From Hyphomicrobiales bacterium (GTDB taxonomy: Bacteria > Pseudomonadota > Alphaproteobacteria > Rhizobiales > Rhizobiaceae): DNA of 57,243 nt. Shown here in pieces: positions 46,051-56,615 of this stretch. Both the position numbers and the translations under genes were made by a program. How positions within the stretch are numbered: position 1 is the first letter of the stretch; every line of letters starts with the position of its first letter. The stretch covers positions 1 to 57,243 of the forward strand of contig UCEY01000008.1 of the NCBI GenBank assembly GCA_900471605.1. Reading direction: 5' to 3'. A model generated the notes under the pieces. The model ran no database searches, was not told the DNA's origin, and worked only from the letters and a program-made list of their open reading frames with translations.

Positions 46051-47009
46051 AGTGGCCATGCGTTAATGCGGCGCGATATCCAGTACTCGCTTTCGTGTAC
46101 GTCCGAACCCCGTTTGACGAAGTCGACAAACGCCCTCAGCGGCGCGGGAATGAGCCTGCGGGAGAAGTAGAGGCGCGGCCCCTCGAAGCTCATCCACCAG
46201 TCCTGGAGGACGGGTTCGAGTTCGCCGGACACGAAATGCGGCTCGAGCCAGTTTTCGAACGTGTAGATCAGGCCCCGACCTGCGCGGGAGAAATCGATGG
46301 CGGCCGCCGCGGCATCCACGCCGACGATCAGCCGACCCTGTGGATCGACTGTGACCACCTTGCCGTTCCGCTCGAGTTCCCATGGCACGAAGGCGCCGCT
46401 GGAGAACCTGAGGCGGATGCATTCGTGGGCGAGCAGGTCGTCCGGATGCTCCGGCCTGCCGCGCCTTGCGAGATATGACGGGGCCGCGGCAAGGGCAGTC
46501 CGCTGCGTCCTCGGACCGATGGCAACGGCAATCATGTCTTGAGCGAGATGCTCTCCGTACCGGATGCCGGCGTCGCATCCGGCGGCCACGGCGTCCACGA
46601 GCCTGTCTTCCACCACGAATTCGATGCGGACGCCTTGATGCTCGGCAAGGAAGCGGTCGACGAGCGGAGGAAGGATGTCCACCATCACCGCGCCGGTCAC
46701 GTTCAGCTTCAGCAGTCCACGAACTTCGAGCTGCGAGCTGGCAGCGTCCTTCAGGGCAGCGCGCGCTTCCTGGTATAGGGGCTGCAGCCGGTCCGCCAGC
46801 GACCGGCCCGCCTCCGTCGGCGAAACACTTCGTGTTGTTCGCGTCAGCAGTGGCACGCCCAGTTGCAGCTCGAGACGCTTAACCCGTTCGCTGACCGAGG
46901 AGGGAGAAAGGCCCAGGCGCTGTGCCGTGGCGCGGAACCCACCCGTGTCGCAGATGTCGAGAAACACCGAGAGGTCGTCGAAACTCGCCATGTCGTCGTT
47001 GTTCGCCAT
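46047..47009 (-). CDS. LysR-family transcriptional regulator
   Basis: The start at ATG 47009 (MANNDDMASFDDLSVF) gives 320 aa, the family's size. HTH: GGFRATAQRLGLSPSSVSERVKRLE. The effector domain resembles the CrgA/DsdC-like subgroup (GLLKLNVTGAVMVDILPPLVDRFLAEH, DAGIRYGEHL). It is divergent from an SDR gene 99 bp away, which it probably regulates. The last residues may derive from the adjoining IS481 element. Confidence 0.85.
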   Translation of the reverse strand: MANNDDMASFDDLSVFLDICDTGGFRATAQRLGLSPSSVSERVKRLELQLGVPLLTRTTRSVSPTEAGRSLADRLQPLYQEARAALKDAASSQLEVRGLLKLNVTGAVMVDILPPLVDRFLAEHQGVRIEFVVEDRLVDAVAAGCDAGIRYGEHLAQDMIAVAIGPRTQRTALAAAPSYLARRGRPEHPDDLLAHECIRLRFSSGAFVPWELERNGKVVTVDPQGRLIVGVDAAAAAIDFSRAGRGLIYTFENWLEPHFVSGELEPVLQDWWMSFEGPRLYFSRRLIPAPLRAFVDFVKRGSDVHESEYWISRRINAWPL

Positions 47010-47108
47010 GCCGATCACCCTATACAGGTTTCGGGGGGCTATCAAAACCCTTTCTGACCAGTACGTTGCATCATCGGCGGCAGTCGCCAAACATGAAGGA
47101 GAAGCAGG

Positions 47109-47831
47109 ATGTCCAAGAAGACGGCCTTGATCACAGGCGCGAACAAAAGCATCGGGTTCGAAACGGCCCGCCAGCTGGGCGGGCTGGGCTACGGGATATG
47201 GCTTGGAAGTCGTGACGCCGCGCGTGGCGACGAAGCTGCTCGCGCGCTTTCGGCGGAAGGTATCGACGTGAAGGCCGTTTCCATCGACGTGACGGACGAG
47301 GCTTCGGTGAAGCTGGCGGCGGCTCGGGTCGAGGCGGAGGACGGGAAGCTCGACGTCCTGATCAACAATGCTGGCGTTCCCGGCCAGATGGTTCCTCCCT
47401 CCCAGCAGTCCGTCAACGACGTGCGTGATATCTACGAGACTAACGTGTTCGGACCAATAAGAGTCACCCAGGCGCTCTTGCCCCTTCTGAGGAACGCGGG
47501 GAGCGCGAACATCGTCATGGTCAGCAGCGGGCTGGGGTCGCTCGGATGGCTTTCAGATCCGGACAACCAGTTCCATGGCGTCAACTTTCTCGGCTACAAC
47601 AGCTCCAAGACGGCTTTGAACGGCGTGACCGTGGCCTTCGCGAAAGAGCTTGCGGCATCCGGCATTAAGGTGAACGCAGCCGATCCCGGCTACACAGCCA
47701 CCGACTTCAACGGACATTCTGGCTATAGGACCGTCGAGCAGGCCGCCAGAGGGATCGTTTGGCTGGCGACCCAGGACAATGACGCAGCAACGGGTAGCTT
47801 CTACTTCGACGGAGCTGTTGTGCCTTGGTAG
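47109..47831 (+). CDS. Short-chain dehydrogenase/reductase
   Basis: The 240-aa SDR has the cofactor motif TGANKSIGFETARQL, the structural NNAG (LINNAGVPG), catalytic Ser in MVSSGLG and the YxxxK (GYNSSKTAL) motif. AAGGAG sits about 7 bp before the ATG. The substrate cannot be read from the sequence. Similar SDRs paired with LysR regulators act on small carbonyl compounds. Confidence 0.9.
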   Translation: MSKKTALITGANKSIGFETARQLGGLGYGIWLGSRDAARGDEAARALSAEGIDVKAVSIDVTDEASVKLAAARVEAEDGKLDVLINNAGVPGQMVPPSQQSVNDVRDIYETNVFGPIRVTQALLPLLRNAGSANIVMVSSGLGSLGWLSDPDNQFHGVNFLGYNSSKTALNGVTVAFAKELAASGIKVNAADPGYTATDFNGHSGYRTVEQAARGIVWLATQDNDAATGSFYFDGAVVPW

Positions 47832-47960
47832 ATATTGAGGAAGGGGATCGTCCTACTAGCGGCATTCAAAAGTGTACCGCGTCTTGAGATCCCATAAGGG
47901 GTGAGTAGCGGCCCGCACCGGGCAGAGTGAGGTCGTCAGAATACGCTCTGCAGGCCAACC

Positions 47961-48320
47961 ATGCCGATGACAGCAGATCAATCTCAAGCGCAAACCGCTA
48001 GTCTCGTCGATCTTGGCGCACTTCTCGTCTCGTTGGAATTGAGCAAATCGACCTGGCTGGTGATAGCTCTGTCACCTTGCAGCGAGAAGATGTCCCGACG
48101 TACCATCACCGGAGGCGACGTTGCTGGCCTTTTCTCGTGTTTTGCCAAATGGCGACAGAACAAACTTTACCCGATCGTGGTGATTCAGTGTTTGCCGACT
48201 ATCACCGCCCGTATCCATCCTGCCTTGCCCGATTCAGCCTTGCCGTCCGTTAGTTGGCGTCGAATGCGGTCAAGCTCATCGCGCGGGGAGACACGCAAAA
48301 ACTGTCGTGAGATTTCCTGA
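47961..48320 (+). pseudogene. IS110-family transposase, N-terminal fragment
   Basis: The segment TASLVDLGALLVSLELSKSTWLVIA followed by GGDVAGLFSCFAKWR matches the N-terminus of IS110-group transposases. The remaining catalytic region is absent. The following sequence to 48757 has no credible gene. Confidence 0.65.
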
Positions 48321-48757
48321 ACCGCATCGAGACGTGTCTGCGTGCGCGGTAATGTTGTGGTTATTGCGTGGTCCAGTTGCATTCTGATTTCCGAGATTTT
48401 TGGCCGCGGATCTCGTGTGTTGATAGGAATAATCGGTTCTGGGGTAGTTTCTATAGCCTGGATATCATACAGACCGGCATGCTCCTCTCGGCCGTCAACT
48501 CTGAGGCCGAGGACGCCGCTGGAGCAAACGGAGCCGCGGTAGTTCCAGATACCAGGCCCGGAGTGCTCCGCTGTTCCTCAAAGGCGAACGTTTGCAATTT
48601 TTTCATCAGCCCTGGGGCCCGCGACCGGCTATCTGACTCAGATAAAGCTGTTAGAGCAGCTCAACGTAGGAGTACTTCATAAAACCTCAAAACATATATC
48701 TGTTTCAACCGTAACCTGAATCCTAAGTCTGCCGTAGAGGGCCATCAACACCCAGTC

Positions 48758-49297
48758 TTAGGAAGTTAACTTAGATCTGCCCGCTTCGGCCACTAATGCA
48801 GATCTCATTCTGCCGTAAAAGCGAGCATCAGCGGCGGAAAGCCCGTGGAGCAGGGCGGGGTGGTAATCATGGATTCCGGCCTCGACCGAGCCGGTGCCTC
48901 GTCGAATGGTGGCAAGGGCATCACAGAGAAGTTGCCTAGTGGTGTCGTCGCTTGTTGCACAGAAGGTCTCGTTGACCACACTTTGGATCAACACAATTTG
49001 GGTCCATGAAAAAGCGCCGACACGTCTTGATGAGCTCAGTAGCAAACCTGCCTTCACGACAAGGTTCTCTACCAAGCTGATCTGTTTCGGGATCTGCCAT
49101 TTTTGGTCATGATTTAGCGTATCTATGCGAGACAACAGCTCACGCACATTCCATTCGAAATCTGGTGGATCAGCAGATGTGTCGCCGTCGGAGGCGAGCC
49201 TAGGCTTCATTCCTTTATCTGATACGGGGGGCTTAACCGCGCTGGTAACAACAAATTTCTCAAGTAACACTTTAGAGCTCTGCATGTTCAGATCCAT
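48758..49297 (-). CDS. Unknown protein, 179 aa, with vir-box-like promoter
   Basis: I do not recognise it. It starts MDLNMQSSKVLLEKF, and a second Met four codons on is also possible. It is a soluble, helical protein: WNVRELLSRIDTLNHDQKWQIPK, a central hydrophobic helix (SWTQIVLIQSVVNETF) and a C-terminal part with ADARFYGRMRSALVAEAGRSK. No signal peptide, membrane segment or arginine-rich tail is present. A vir-box-like site lies 66 bp upstream, a spacing close to that of the VirF-like gene. It could be an effector, a secretion chaperone or a regulator in the vir regulon. Confidence 0.6.
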   Translation of the reverse strand: MDLNMQSSKVLLEKFVVTSAVKPPVSDKGMKPRLASDGDTSADPPDFEWNVRELLSRIDTLNHDQKWQIPKQISLVENLVVKAGLLLSSSRRVGAFSWTQIVLIQSVVNETFCATSDDTTRQLLCDALATIRRGTGSVEAGIHDYHPALLHGLSAADARFYGRMRSALVAEAGRSKLTS

Positions 49298-49362
49298 ATT
49301 CGAGTTGGGGATTGCTATATATTATGATGACATCGTCTCATCGTCATTTCGACCGGAAGAGA

Positions 49363-49376
49363 GTTACAGTTTTAAT
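49363..49376 (-). promoter_or_regulatory. vir-box-like site upstream of the 179-aa gene
   Basis: Minus-strand ATTAAAACTGTAAC matches RTTDCAWWTGHAAY at 12 of 14 positions. AT-rich TAATATATA follows as a possible -10. Confidence 0.35.
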
Positions 49377-49504
49377 AAAAACGAAAACTAGGTATTCTAC
49401 ATCATCATCTGCAATCTCGAGCCCAGAGCACGTCCGTTGAACGCGGAATCGGAATGAGGATTCCGTTGTCGATCGTTTTCTGATTCCATCGACCTACTGA
49501 TGAT

Positions 49505-49696
49505 TTGGTCAGAGAGAATTTGACCCGCGCGTTCAGTGATGATCTTCGCAGCCGCGTTCTTACTGCGTCTCGTCACGGCATGTCCGCACGATCGGCGGCG
49601 GCTCGGTTCGGGATCGGCGTTTCAACGGCCATCGCCTGGATCGCCAGCGCGAGGCAGGGTCTGCAGACCAAAGCCACTATATTAGGCTCAGCTTGA
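49505..49696 (+). pseudogene. IS630-family transposase N-terminal fragment
   Basis: The HTH AFSDDLRSRVLTASRHGMSARSAAARFGIGVSTAIAWI resembles the OrfA of the element at 43964-45011 and ends abruptly. It is a remnant of a related copy. Confidence 0.7.
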
Positions 49697-49882
49697 TGAT
49701 ACTCCTTCCCCGAAGTGGCAATTGCATCAAGCTTGCTGTTGATCGAGACGATCATAGTCGCCGATGACCTTCAGAACGATCCCAATTGCAGATAAAAGCT
49801 GGACGCGGCAGCCATGTGTCGGTACCGGAGCAATACTCCCCACCGTGTTGCCTCACGGAATTTTGTTACCGCCCGCCTCCAC

Positions 49883-51701
49883 CTAGACTGTTAGCCCGCT
49901 GCCTGGCGCGATGCAGGCCAAAGTGCCGGCGTCGCCGATCACCCGTTGAATCGCTTGCTGTCTCCACGCCCTCACTCGCTTCTGTAGCGCGCGGAGGTGA
50001 CTCGCGCTGTATTGCCCTGGATAGCGGGCTCGGAATTCGACGAGAAGTTCAAGCGCGGTCTGATCGGGGTGTTCTTCGAGGTACCCTTCCATCTCGTTCC
50101 AATGGGTTTTGAAGGTTTCTGGACGGCGACCTCGGGGATTGTCGCTGAACCGACGAGATGTCTTCGATACGATGACCACGCCGCGTGCGTGAGCTGCCTT
50201 GCGCCAGAGGCTTACTCTGCGAGCAAGCGTATTGTACTGTTTCCGGGTAAATCGACCCGGAAACTGGGACACAACTCTTCAAAGAGCTGCATGGCGTTGA
50301 TGTTCGGCAATTCCTCCAATCGCCGGCACGCGATCGGCCACTCCGCGCGGAGTGCGTGAATGCGAGTTTGGCCAGGTTCAGCATAGATCAGCTTCGGCGT
50401 CTCTGGTCTGTTCTCTACTATCGGAGCGCTCACAGACGGAAGCGCCAGTGCGAGTGGTGCGATCGGGTTCGTGACGGGGTATGTGTTGAGACCTTTTAAA
50501 GGCTCCGTAAGTAGCGTGGTTTCGCTTCAATGGGAAAGGTAGGGCGAATCTCACCCGCGTGCCAGGCGCTCGATAGGCCTGCCACGAATGCGGCCAGGCC
50601 CGGTGGTTCGGAGGTCGCCGGCGGCGGTAATTCTCCGTCGGCCAACGCTGCCAGGTAAGCTTGGACCGCACGCATTTTCCTCCAGAAGTTTCAACGGATC
50701 GAGTTCGGCGGCGATTTCGCTCCGTTTTATCCTAACGTCCATCGGCGTGCTCTCGGCTTGCGGCAGACGCTCGCAGGGAGACAGCGGCGGATGATAGCCT
50801 TGGTCACCTTTGCGCCGTCGCGATGCTTTTCGGCCAACTTGAACGAAGGCTGGAAGAAGTTTACGAATAGCCTGGAAGCACCGTAAAGACGCGTTATCGC
50901 CCTGGCGGCCGCTAATCATTCAAAACGCCGATAACCAAGGAGTTTGCGTACAACGGCGCCGTTTTTCTGCTCTATCCAGGCCTGGTCATTCTTGCGATAA
51001 GGCCGTGATCGAGTGAGCTCGATGCCGTGAGCAAGGCAATATTCGATCAGCCTATTGTTGACGAACTCACTGCCGTTGTCCACGTCCAGCACCATAAGGG
51101 GAAACGGCAAGCATGCGCTCGAGTGTCTCGAACACGAGGCTGTCTTCCCGAACCACAATAGGGGCGGCCTCTGTCCAGCCGGCGGCAATATCGGTCAGCA
51201 CCAGGCTATAAACGAAGCTGCCGCGGTTGGCATTCCCGCATAATGCCGGGAAGCGGTTCATCCCAGTCGGCGAGTCTCCGCATTTTGATGCGACTTCGTG
51301 GTGCTGGCACGATGCTTGCTTTTTTTCTCTGCTGGTGCGCCGCGGCATCTGGAGCAAGCGGTCGATCGTCGCGGCGCTCATCGACAGAAGTTTACCGCGG
51401 ATCTCTTCCTCGAGGTCAGATGACCCATGGCGTTCCAACGCCGGCAATAAGATCGGCAGCGCCTTGAGGCGCTTACCACAAACCCGATCGGAAGCTTCCC
51501 ACAGCACGATCAGCGCGCCCCGAGCAGCCTCGTCGTAAAGCGGCCGGCGTTGATGGGCCCGCCGGATCTTCGGCGCCAGCTGATGATTGAGAACACGGAT
51601 AGCGGACTTCTCGTGGTATCCCGTCGCCGCAATGAACTCTTCCAAGATCCTGCGCTTCTCTTTTCCGGTTAGCGTCCTCGGATCGCGTTGGCGACTTCCA
51701 T
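49883..51701 (-). pseudogene. Large integrase-type transposase, multiply frameshifted
   Basis: Pieces in different minus-strand frames line up as one protein. EEFIAATGYHEKSAIRVLNHQL lies at the N-terminus. Catalytic-domain text follows (LALTDIAAGWTEAAPI-like, VLDVDNGSEFVNNRLIEYC, RPYRKNDQAWIEQKNG), then VSLWRKAAHARGVVIVSK and a C-terminal LVEFRARYPGQYSASHLRALQ. At least four frame changes are needed. It matches the DDE integrase-core class of transposases. An 8-bp inverted repeat, TTAAGGGT-N6-ACCCTTAA, at about 51720-51741 may mark its end. Confidence 0.7.
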
Positions 51702-51829
51702 GCGCGACTTTCGCACCTATTAAGGGTCAGGTTACCCTTAAGACCAATTTTAGTATGCCCGTCCTGAAGGTCCACGCAACCTCGGATCGAGTTGTCGTTG
51801 GCTTTCATTGTTCTTCCTAGCAGCCGGAA

Positions 51830-52232
51830 GCTCTACGAAAGGTCCGGGTGAGCGAAAAGGCTTTGAGAAGTTGATGGGGGCACCGGGAGCCACACGTGAT
51901 TCAAGCGGGCTTTCAGGGATATCGGCAAGTTCTTGTGCATGAGCTAGATGCGCACGAGCTTCTTTTTGGTTATCGCTCAAGGGTGTTCTGGGCTCTGATC
52001 TAGGGTAATGAATGCGAACGTAGCGAGCTTGACTAGTTGACTCTTGTGGTTCTAGTGCCTCTACCCTGTTGAAGGTCTGCTTCAAACGGTATTTAGCGTC
52101 GCTAGCCAAAGCTGACACGAGTGCGGATATTGTTCTTTTAGGAGGAGAGGCCGAAAGCTTACGTAAGCCGTTTTTCGCTGGCGTTTCTTTGTCCCTTTGA
52201 GCGGCTTGTTCACCTGTATGCTGATCCTTCAT
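51830..52232 (-). pseudogene. Truncated gene of unknown function (N-terminal part kept)
   Basis: The frame starting at ATG 52232 (MKDQHTGEQAAQRDKETPAK) reads as a polar, basic protein rich in Ser, Pro, Lys and Arg (RKLSASPPKRTISALVSALA, RYVRIHYPRSEPRTPLS), in the style of disordered effector N-termini. After about 51830 it runs into the region of the transposase pseudogene and ends at 51750, so it is probably cut by that insertion. No family is recognised. Confidence 0.4.
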
Positions 52233-52412
52233 CTTGCCTTTTCCCGTCCTATCAACGTATGAAGTAAACTCTCAAAACCAATCATAACACAGGTAAGGAG
52301 AGCCGAGGTCAGTTCTGGCCACAACTGCTCGGACAAATGTCCTCGGCGAATGAAAGTATTCGTGCGTGCGTTTGCCCTGTGAGACGCCGTATTCAGGATT
52401 TCTAGAACCTGC

Positions 52413-52568
52413 TTAAAGCGGAACGCAACCTGCTGTAGCCGGATGGGAACAAAAGATCCGCGTGCCAGGACGAAGACGCAATTCGTTTGCCCCCGGCGCC
52501 TCAACAAGTAAGGCCATTCCTAGAGCGAACGTTCCCATGACAAGTGCTACGAGCATCAACCGCTTCAT
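52413..52568 (-). CDS. Small exported or membrane peptide, about 51 aa
   Basis: MKRLMLVALVMGTFALGMALL is a clear signal-like or membrane helix, followed by a short tail with two Cys (IFCSHPATAGC). The frame extends upstream to 52694 but that part is basic and unlike a start. The ribosome site is weak. Possible small periplasmic or membrane protein of unknown role; could be spurious. The flanking stretch to 53463 has no other gene I can support. Confidence 0.35.
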   Translation of the reverse strand: MKRLMLVALVMGTFALGMALLVEAPGANELRLRPGTRIFCSHPATAGCVPL

Positions 52569-53463
52569 GACAACGTGCATAGCCCTGTCATGGTCGCAAC
52601 CACGACTGCGGCTTTTTGAACGACACCGCAAAAACAAGTATCTACTTGGTAATGATGACACTCGTTCTTCTCTCATCAGTTCTCTCCTTATCACGTTGCA
52701 GAGGTAGACGCGACGTCGGTCCGTCCGTTAGTTCCGAGCTGATCGTGTCAAAGGTCAAGCGCTTCGAAACAAGCGACTAAGAAGTCAATGGAAGGCGTTC
52801 AGTCAGCGAACCAACCTCTTCAGACCTTGACGCTCCTGGTGGATGCCTTGATTAGCACAAATGAAGCACACCACAGATCCTGATATGCACCCTTCTCCGA
52901 GGACTGTGCATCTCGTCAGACGCAGGCTCGTCATTTAACGCAACTCGCACACACAACGCCATTGAACTAGCCTGAATATCGTGGGCCGGATAGGTTGGGT
53001 GCTCGAGTGCCAATTCGTTTAGCCGAAGCGTGAAACCGGAAAAACCGCTGCGTCCACCATCTCTATCGCGTCCGGTTGACACGGCCCATAAGCTATTTAG
53101 CCGGTCACGAATTCCGACTTCAAGTAAAGATGTGTTCCAACTGAAACTGCAGGCGTAATATGCCGATAACCTGTCGTTATACCGCCAAGCCCAAATCCAA
53201 GCCCATCGATTTTGATCGTTCGACGCCTGCCGGCTGCTTCGGCCGCACCACGATGGCGCCGCAGCCTGCGCAATCGCCTCACTATGACTTCGCCTTCGTG
53301 CTGGGCCGATGAGCGCGTGATGTGGCAGCTTGAAGCAAAGGTGCTCGAGATACGTAATAAGATGGTTGCATATGAGAGCGACACCTTACGCGACTGTTTG
53401 ATGCACTTGAAGCGACCATGTGAACCGTTGACATCGACGGTCTACTGGCTTCTCGCCAATGTT

Positions 53464-53477
53464 GTTTCAAATGAAGT
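53464..53477 (+). promoter_or_regulatory. vir box upstream of the virF-like gene
   Basis: GTTTCAAATGAAGT matches RTTDCAWWTGHAAY at 13 of 14 positions and ends 70 bp before the ATG at 53548. A TACAAT -10 lies at 53512-53517, the same hexamer as in the promoter of the outer-membrane protein gene. It suggests VirA/VirG induction by plant phenolics. Confidence 0.6.
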
Positions 53478-53547
53478 CTATCAACCCGTTTCCGAAGTGG
53501 CATTTGGTGCATACAATCGCTCATATCACGTGGAGAAAGCCAAGACG

Positions 53548-54510
53548 ATGACAGAACCGGTAAATCAGCCTCAGCCGAAGGACCCGACAGAAAATTCCAA
53601 CGCCGCTCGGGTCGTGCACCGCCTATCTAGCGGCAAAAGTGCGGAGCAAGACCGCCTAGGTGACCTTCCTCCTGAGCTATTTCAGCACGTCGTCGATCAA
53701 CTTGACATTCCCAAGGACCTCACAAATTTAGCTTTGTTAAGCAAGTCTTATTACAAAGTCCTTGGAAGTACAGCGAAAGCTGTAAACGAGCGAGTGTTCA
53801 CACGTGAGGCTGCAGCGGCAATATATGACGCCGTGATGAAGGAGGGCATCCCCACAGTGACTTGGCAAGAGACAGTTCCCGAGATCATGGGAAACGAGGC
53901 CCAGATCCATGCTGCGACCGCTGCGCACTTTGGCCGCACCTTGGGCCCGATAGTTCGGTTTCTCGATGACCCCCGCCAGGAGGATCTTTCAGCTAAGATC
54001 GTAGCTGTCTCTCCTGAGGTTCGACTGGAGGTGGTGGCCGAGATGTCCGGACATATGAAGGGTTTCCAGTCAAAGTTTCGGGAGAAAATCTACAATGCAG
54101 TCATTCAAGACTTCGAACATGGCCCATTTAAGGCTGATGCAGCCGGTCGGTTAGTGGATGCTGCTTGGAACGGTGACTTGAACGACAAACAGCGGGTTAA
54201 GGTGCTCGATGTCCAACTTGCTGATCCTGACGCTGAGGCCGCATATAGAGATGAGGTTTACCTAAACTACGAGTTACGATTCAGTAGGGCTCGCGAGTTC
54301 CGAGAAAATAGCAAACTAACTCAGAAACCCCAGGCTCCGTACGCTACAGACCTCGTGAAAGACGCTTTAGCGTATAATGCTGATCGACCTGAGAGGCTTG
54401 CACGCCTTGGGGACGCGTCACGGGAACTTCTCGTTGATGCGAAGACCGCAAGAAGCGATATGATGATGACTCGGATGCAATCAAACCGTTGTTCTGAATA
54501 TGGCAGATAG
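53548..54510 (+). CDS. virF: VirF-like F-box effector
   Basis: ATG 53548 (MTEPVNQPQPKDPTENS) is supported by GGAG upstream and by the vir box; the open frame reaching back to 53212 crosses the promoter. The 320-aa protein has an F-box at residues 30-80 (LGDLPPELFQHVVDQLDIPKD, then LALLSKSYYKVL), matching LPPEL...L...S..Y, which binds plant Skp1/ASK proteins in SCF ubiquitin ligases. The rest is helical. The C-terminus is polar with Arg (RCSEYGR), ending in GR like the other F-box candidate at 39932-41137. At 320 aa it is longer than the octopine-type VirF (about 200 aa), so it is a distinct member. It is expected to be exported through the VirB/VirD4 channel. Confidence 0.7.
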   Translation: MTEPVNQPQPKDPTENSNAARVVHRLSSGKSAEQDRLGDLPPELFQHVVDQLDIPKDLTNLALLSKSYYKVLGSTAKAVNERVFTREAAAAIYDAVMKEGIPTVTWQETVPEIMGNEAQIHAATAAHFGRTLGPIVRFLDDPRQEDLSAKIVAVSPEVRLEVVAEMSGHMKGFQSKFREKIYNAVIQDFEHGPFKADAAGRLVDAAWNGDLNDKQRVKVLDVQLADPDAEAAYRDEVYLNYELRFSRAREFRENSKLTQKPQAPYATDLVKDALAYNADRPERLARLGDASRELLVDAKTARSDMMMTRMQSNRCSEYGR

Positions 54511-54697
54511 CTCTTTCTTCAGGCAAAAGCAGGGAGCTCGAACGAAAGGGGGATTGCCCGTTGCAGGGCATCAAACAGCAGTGTCTTTTCCCGGTTTCCT
54601 AGAAGCAGCAGATTGATGCCAGATCTTATGGGATGGCCCGCCCTTTCACCCAGCATTGAGTACAATGCTAATATCGGGAAAGGGAAAGGACCGGCCG

Positions 54698-55640
54698 ATG
54701 TCTATTGCTATTCTTGGAATTTATTTGGGCAAGAACTCCTGCAGCGTGGTCGGCGTCAATACGGCGGGAGCAGTGATCGTTCGTCGAACAATGCGTCGAC
54801 AGACGCTGATCGACTATGTTGCGAACCTTCCTTCTTGTGTGGTTGCGATGGAGGCATGCTGCGGCGCGCATCATCTCGGTCGTCTGTTTACAGACAGGGT
54901 CACGAGATCCGCTTAATGTCGCGGGAATATGTTCGGCCGTATATCAAGGTCCAGAATAACGATGACCGCGATGCGGAGGGGATCGCTGAAGCCGCCTCTC
55001 GGCCAACGATGCGCTTCGTTGAACTCAAGAGCAAGGAGCAGCTGGATATACAGACCTTGCATCGGGTACGTTCACGCCTGGTCGCAGAAAGAACAAACCG
55101 GTGCAGAACGGAAGGAGCTCGGAGAGAAAAATTGGAGCACTGAATCGCGAGTTTGTTCAGTTGGCTTGGAACGATGCCGCCGCGCGTCGGTTGACCTCGA
55201 TCACCGGTATAGGGGTCCTCAATGCCACGGCCCTGATCGCGGCTGTAGGCGATGCTAGCAGCTTTGCCAAAGCGCGCGATCTCGGCTCCGGGCTTGGATT
55301 GGTTCCTAGACAAGACAGCACGGGCGGTAAGCCTCGCCTCCTTGGGGATCGAAGCGCGGCAATACATATTTGCGGACGCTGCTAATCCATGGTGCCAGGG
55401 CGGCGTTGCCCTCGCATTCAGCGACCAACACTCCGATAGGGCGATGGTTGACGGCGATGATCGAGCGAGGTGTGCATCGCAACGCCAGCGTTGTGGTGCT
55501 GGCCAACAAACTGGCCCGCATCGCCTGGGCAACTTTGCGGAAGAAGACAATTTTGAACGTGGCTATCTGGCAGCGACGGCATAGTCGAGACGGCATATGT
55601 TATCGTCATGTAGCTCAACGAGGTTTGCAGGAAGGATCGT
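54698..55640 (+). pseudogene. IS110-family transposase, degraded
   Basis: The N-terminal RuvC-like part (MSIAILGIYLGKNSCSVVGV, VVAMEACCGAHHLGR) breaks near 54910. LMSREYVRPYIKVQNNDDRDAEGI and LKSKEQLDIQTLHRVRSRLV continue in another frame, then RLTSITGIGVLNATALIAAVGD with the C-terminal Ser region, then IEARQYIFAD. At least three frameshifts inactivate it. Confidence 0.8.
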
Positions 55641-55837
55641 GAAGATGGCCTGACAGTTTACCGGCGTTTAGAAAGCCCGTTTAAAAAAATCGCACTTGGT
55701 GCTGACGGTCTTATTGGGCTCTGAACGCGCGGATGTCCATCTTGGCCATGGGGGGGGTATCCATGAGACCGTATACGTTGACGCAAACTGATCAGAACAC
55801 CGTAAAATCCTCTTGCAGACGGGCGGGCCATACATTT

Positions 55838-56490
55838 TTATGAGTTCGTTAGCCTTCGTAAGCAGGTCATGTTCAAGCTGAAGGCGCTTCCATCACTGCG
55901 CAATGCGTCGAGTTCACGCTCGAGTTCGTCTCGGCTGGAAGTCGGTGGTAGTTCGCGACGGCGTGTCATGGATCCAGGGACCTCACGACCAAGTTTCTGG
56001 TTCTTCCAGTCGTACAACGTCTGCCGGCTCACGCCTACCTTCTGAGCCACCGAACGGGCACTCTCACCCCGAGCGCACAAGTCGATCACGGCTGTTCGCT
56101 TCTGCTGCTCCGATCTGATGGTACCGCTTGAGGTGCCGGTGTGAACTCGCCGCCTTCCGCCAGGTTGACATTCATCGATCCAAGCCGAAAGCTTTTCGCG
56201 GCCAGGTAGCCAAGTGCCTTGATGATCCATGCGAGACAGCGGCCGTGGTCCAGATAGTGCTCAACAGCAGTCCTCGTTCACTCATCCGAATACCGCTGCT
56301 TGGTGCGCACGTAGCCTGCCGTCAAGTCGTTGCCAGATGCGAATTCGCGATACCAATGCTTCAGAGCATTCTTCGTCGGATAGGCGGGTGATAACCGGGG
56401 GGTATCGCCAGCAGCTGAGGCGCAGCGAGTTGTTTGGGGAAGCACCAAACATGTGGCGAAACGAAGCCGCTCGCCAGACACCGTCTAGCA
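55838..56490 (-). pseudogene. IS3-family transposase OrfA, frameshifted
   Basis: The minus-strand text YPTKNALKHWYREFASGND, AGYVRTKQRYSDEQ, VEHYLDHGRCLAWIIKALGY, AVIDLCARGESARSVAQKVGVSRQTLYDWKNQKLG is an IS3-group OrfA with its HTH, split between frames near 56270. OrfB is absent. Confidence 0.7.
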
Positions 56491-56615
56491 GTTGTCGCGG
56501 AGGAGACCGTAGCGTCGTCGAAAAACCTAAGGCGCAGGAGCGTTCTTGCGCCCTGCTCGGCGGAGCGGATCCTCTCGGTCGTGCGACCATCGCAGAATAC
56601 TCCGGCAGGTGCCGC

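Noticed and set aside
49715..49728. GTGGCAATTGCATC as another vir box (12 of 14 matches)
   Set aside because: No gene starts within a suitable distance on either strand; it is flanked by IS remnants.
53212..53547. N-terminal extension of the VirF-like protein
   Set aside because: It would run across the vir box and -10 element, has no ribosome site, and resembles no F-box protein.
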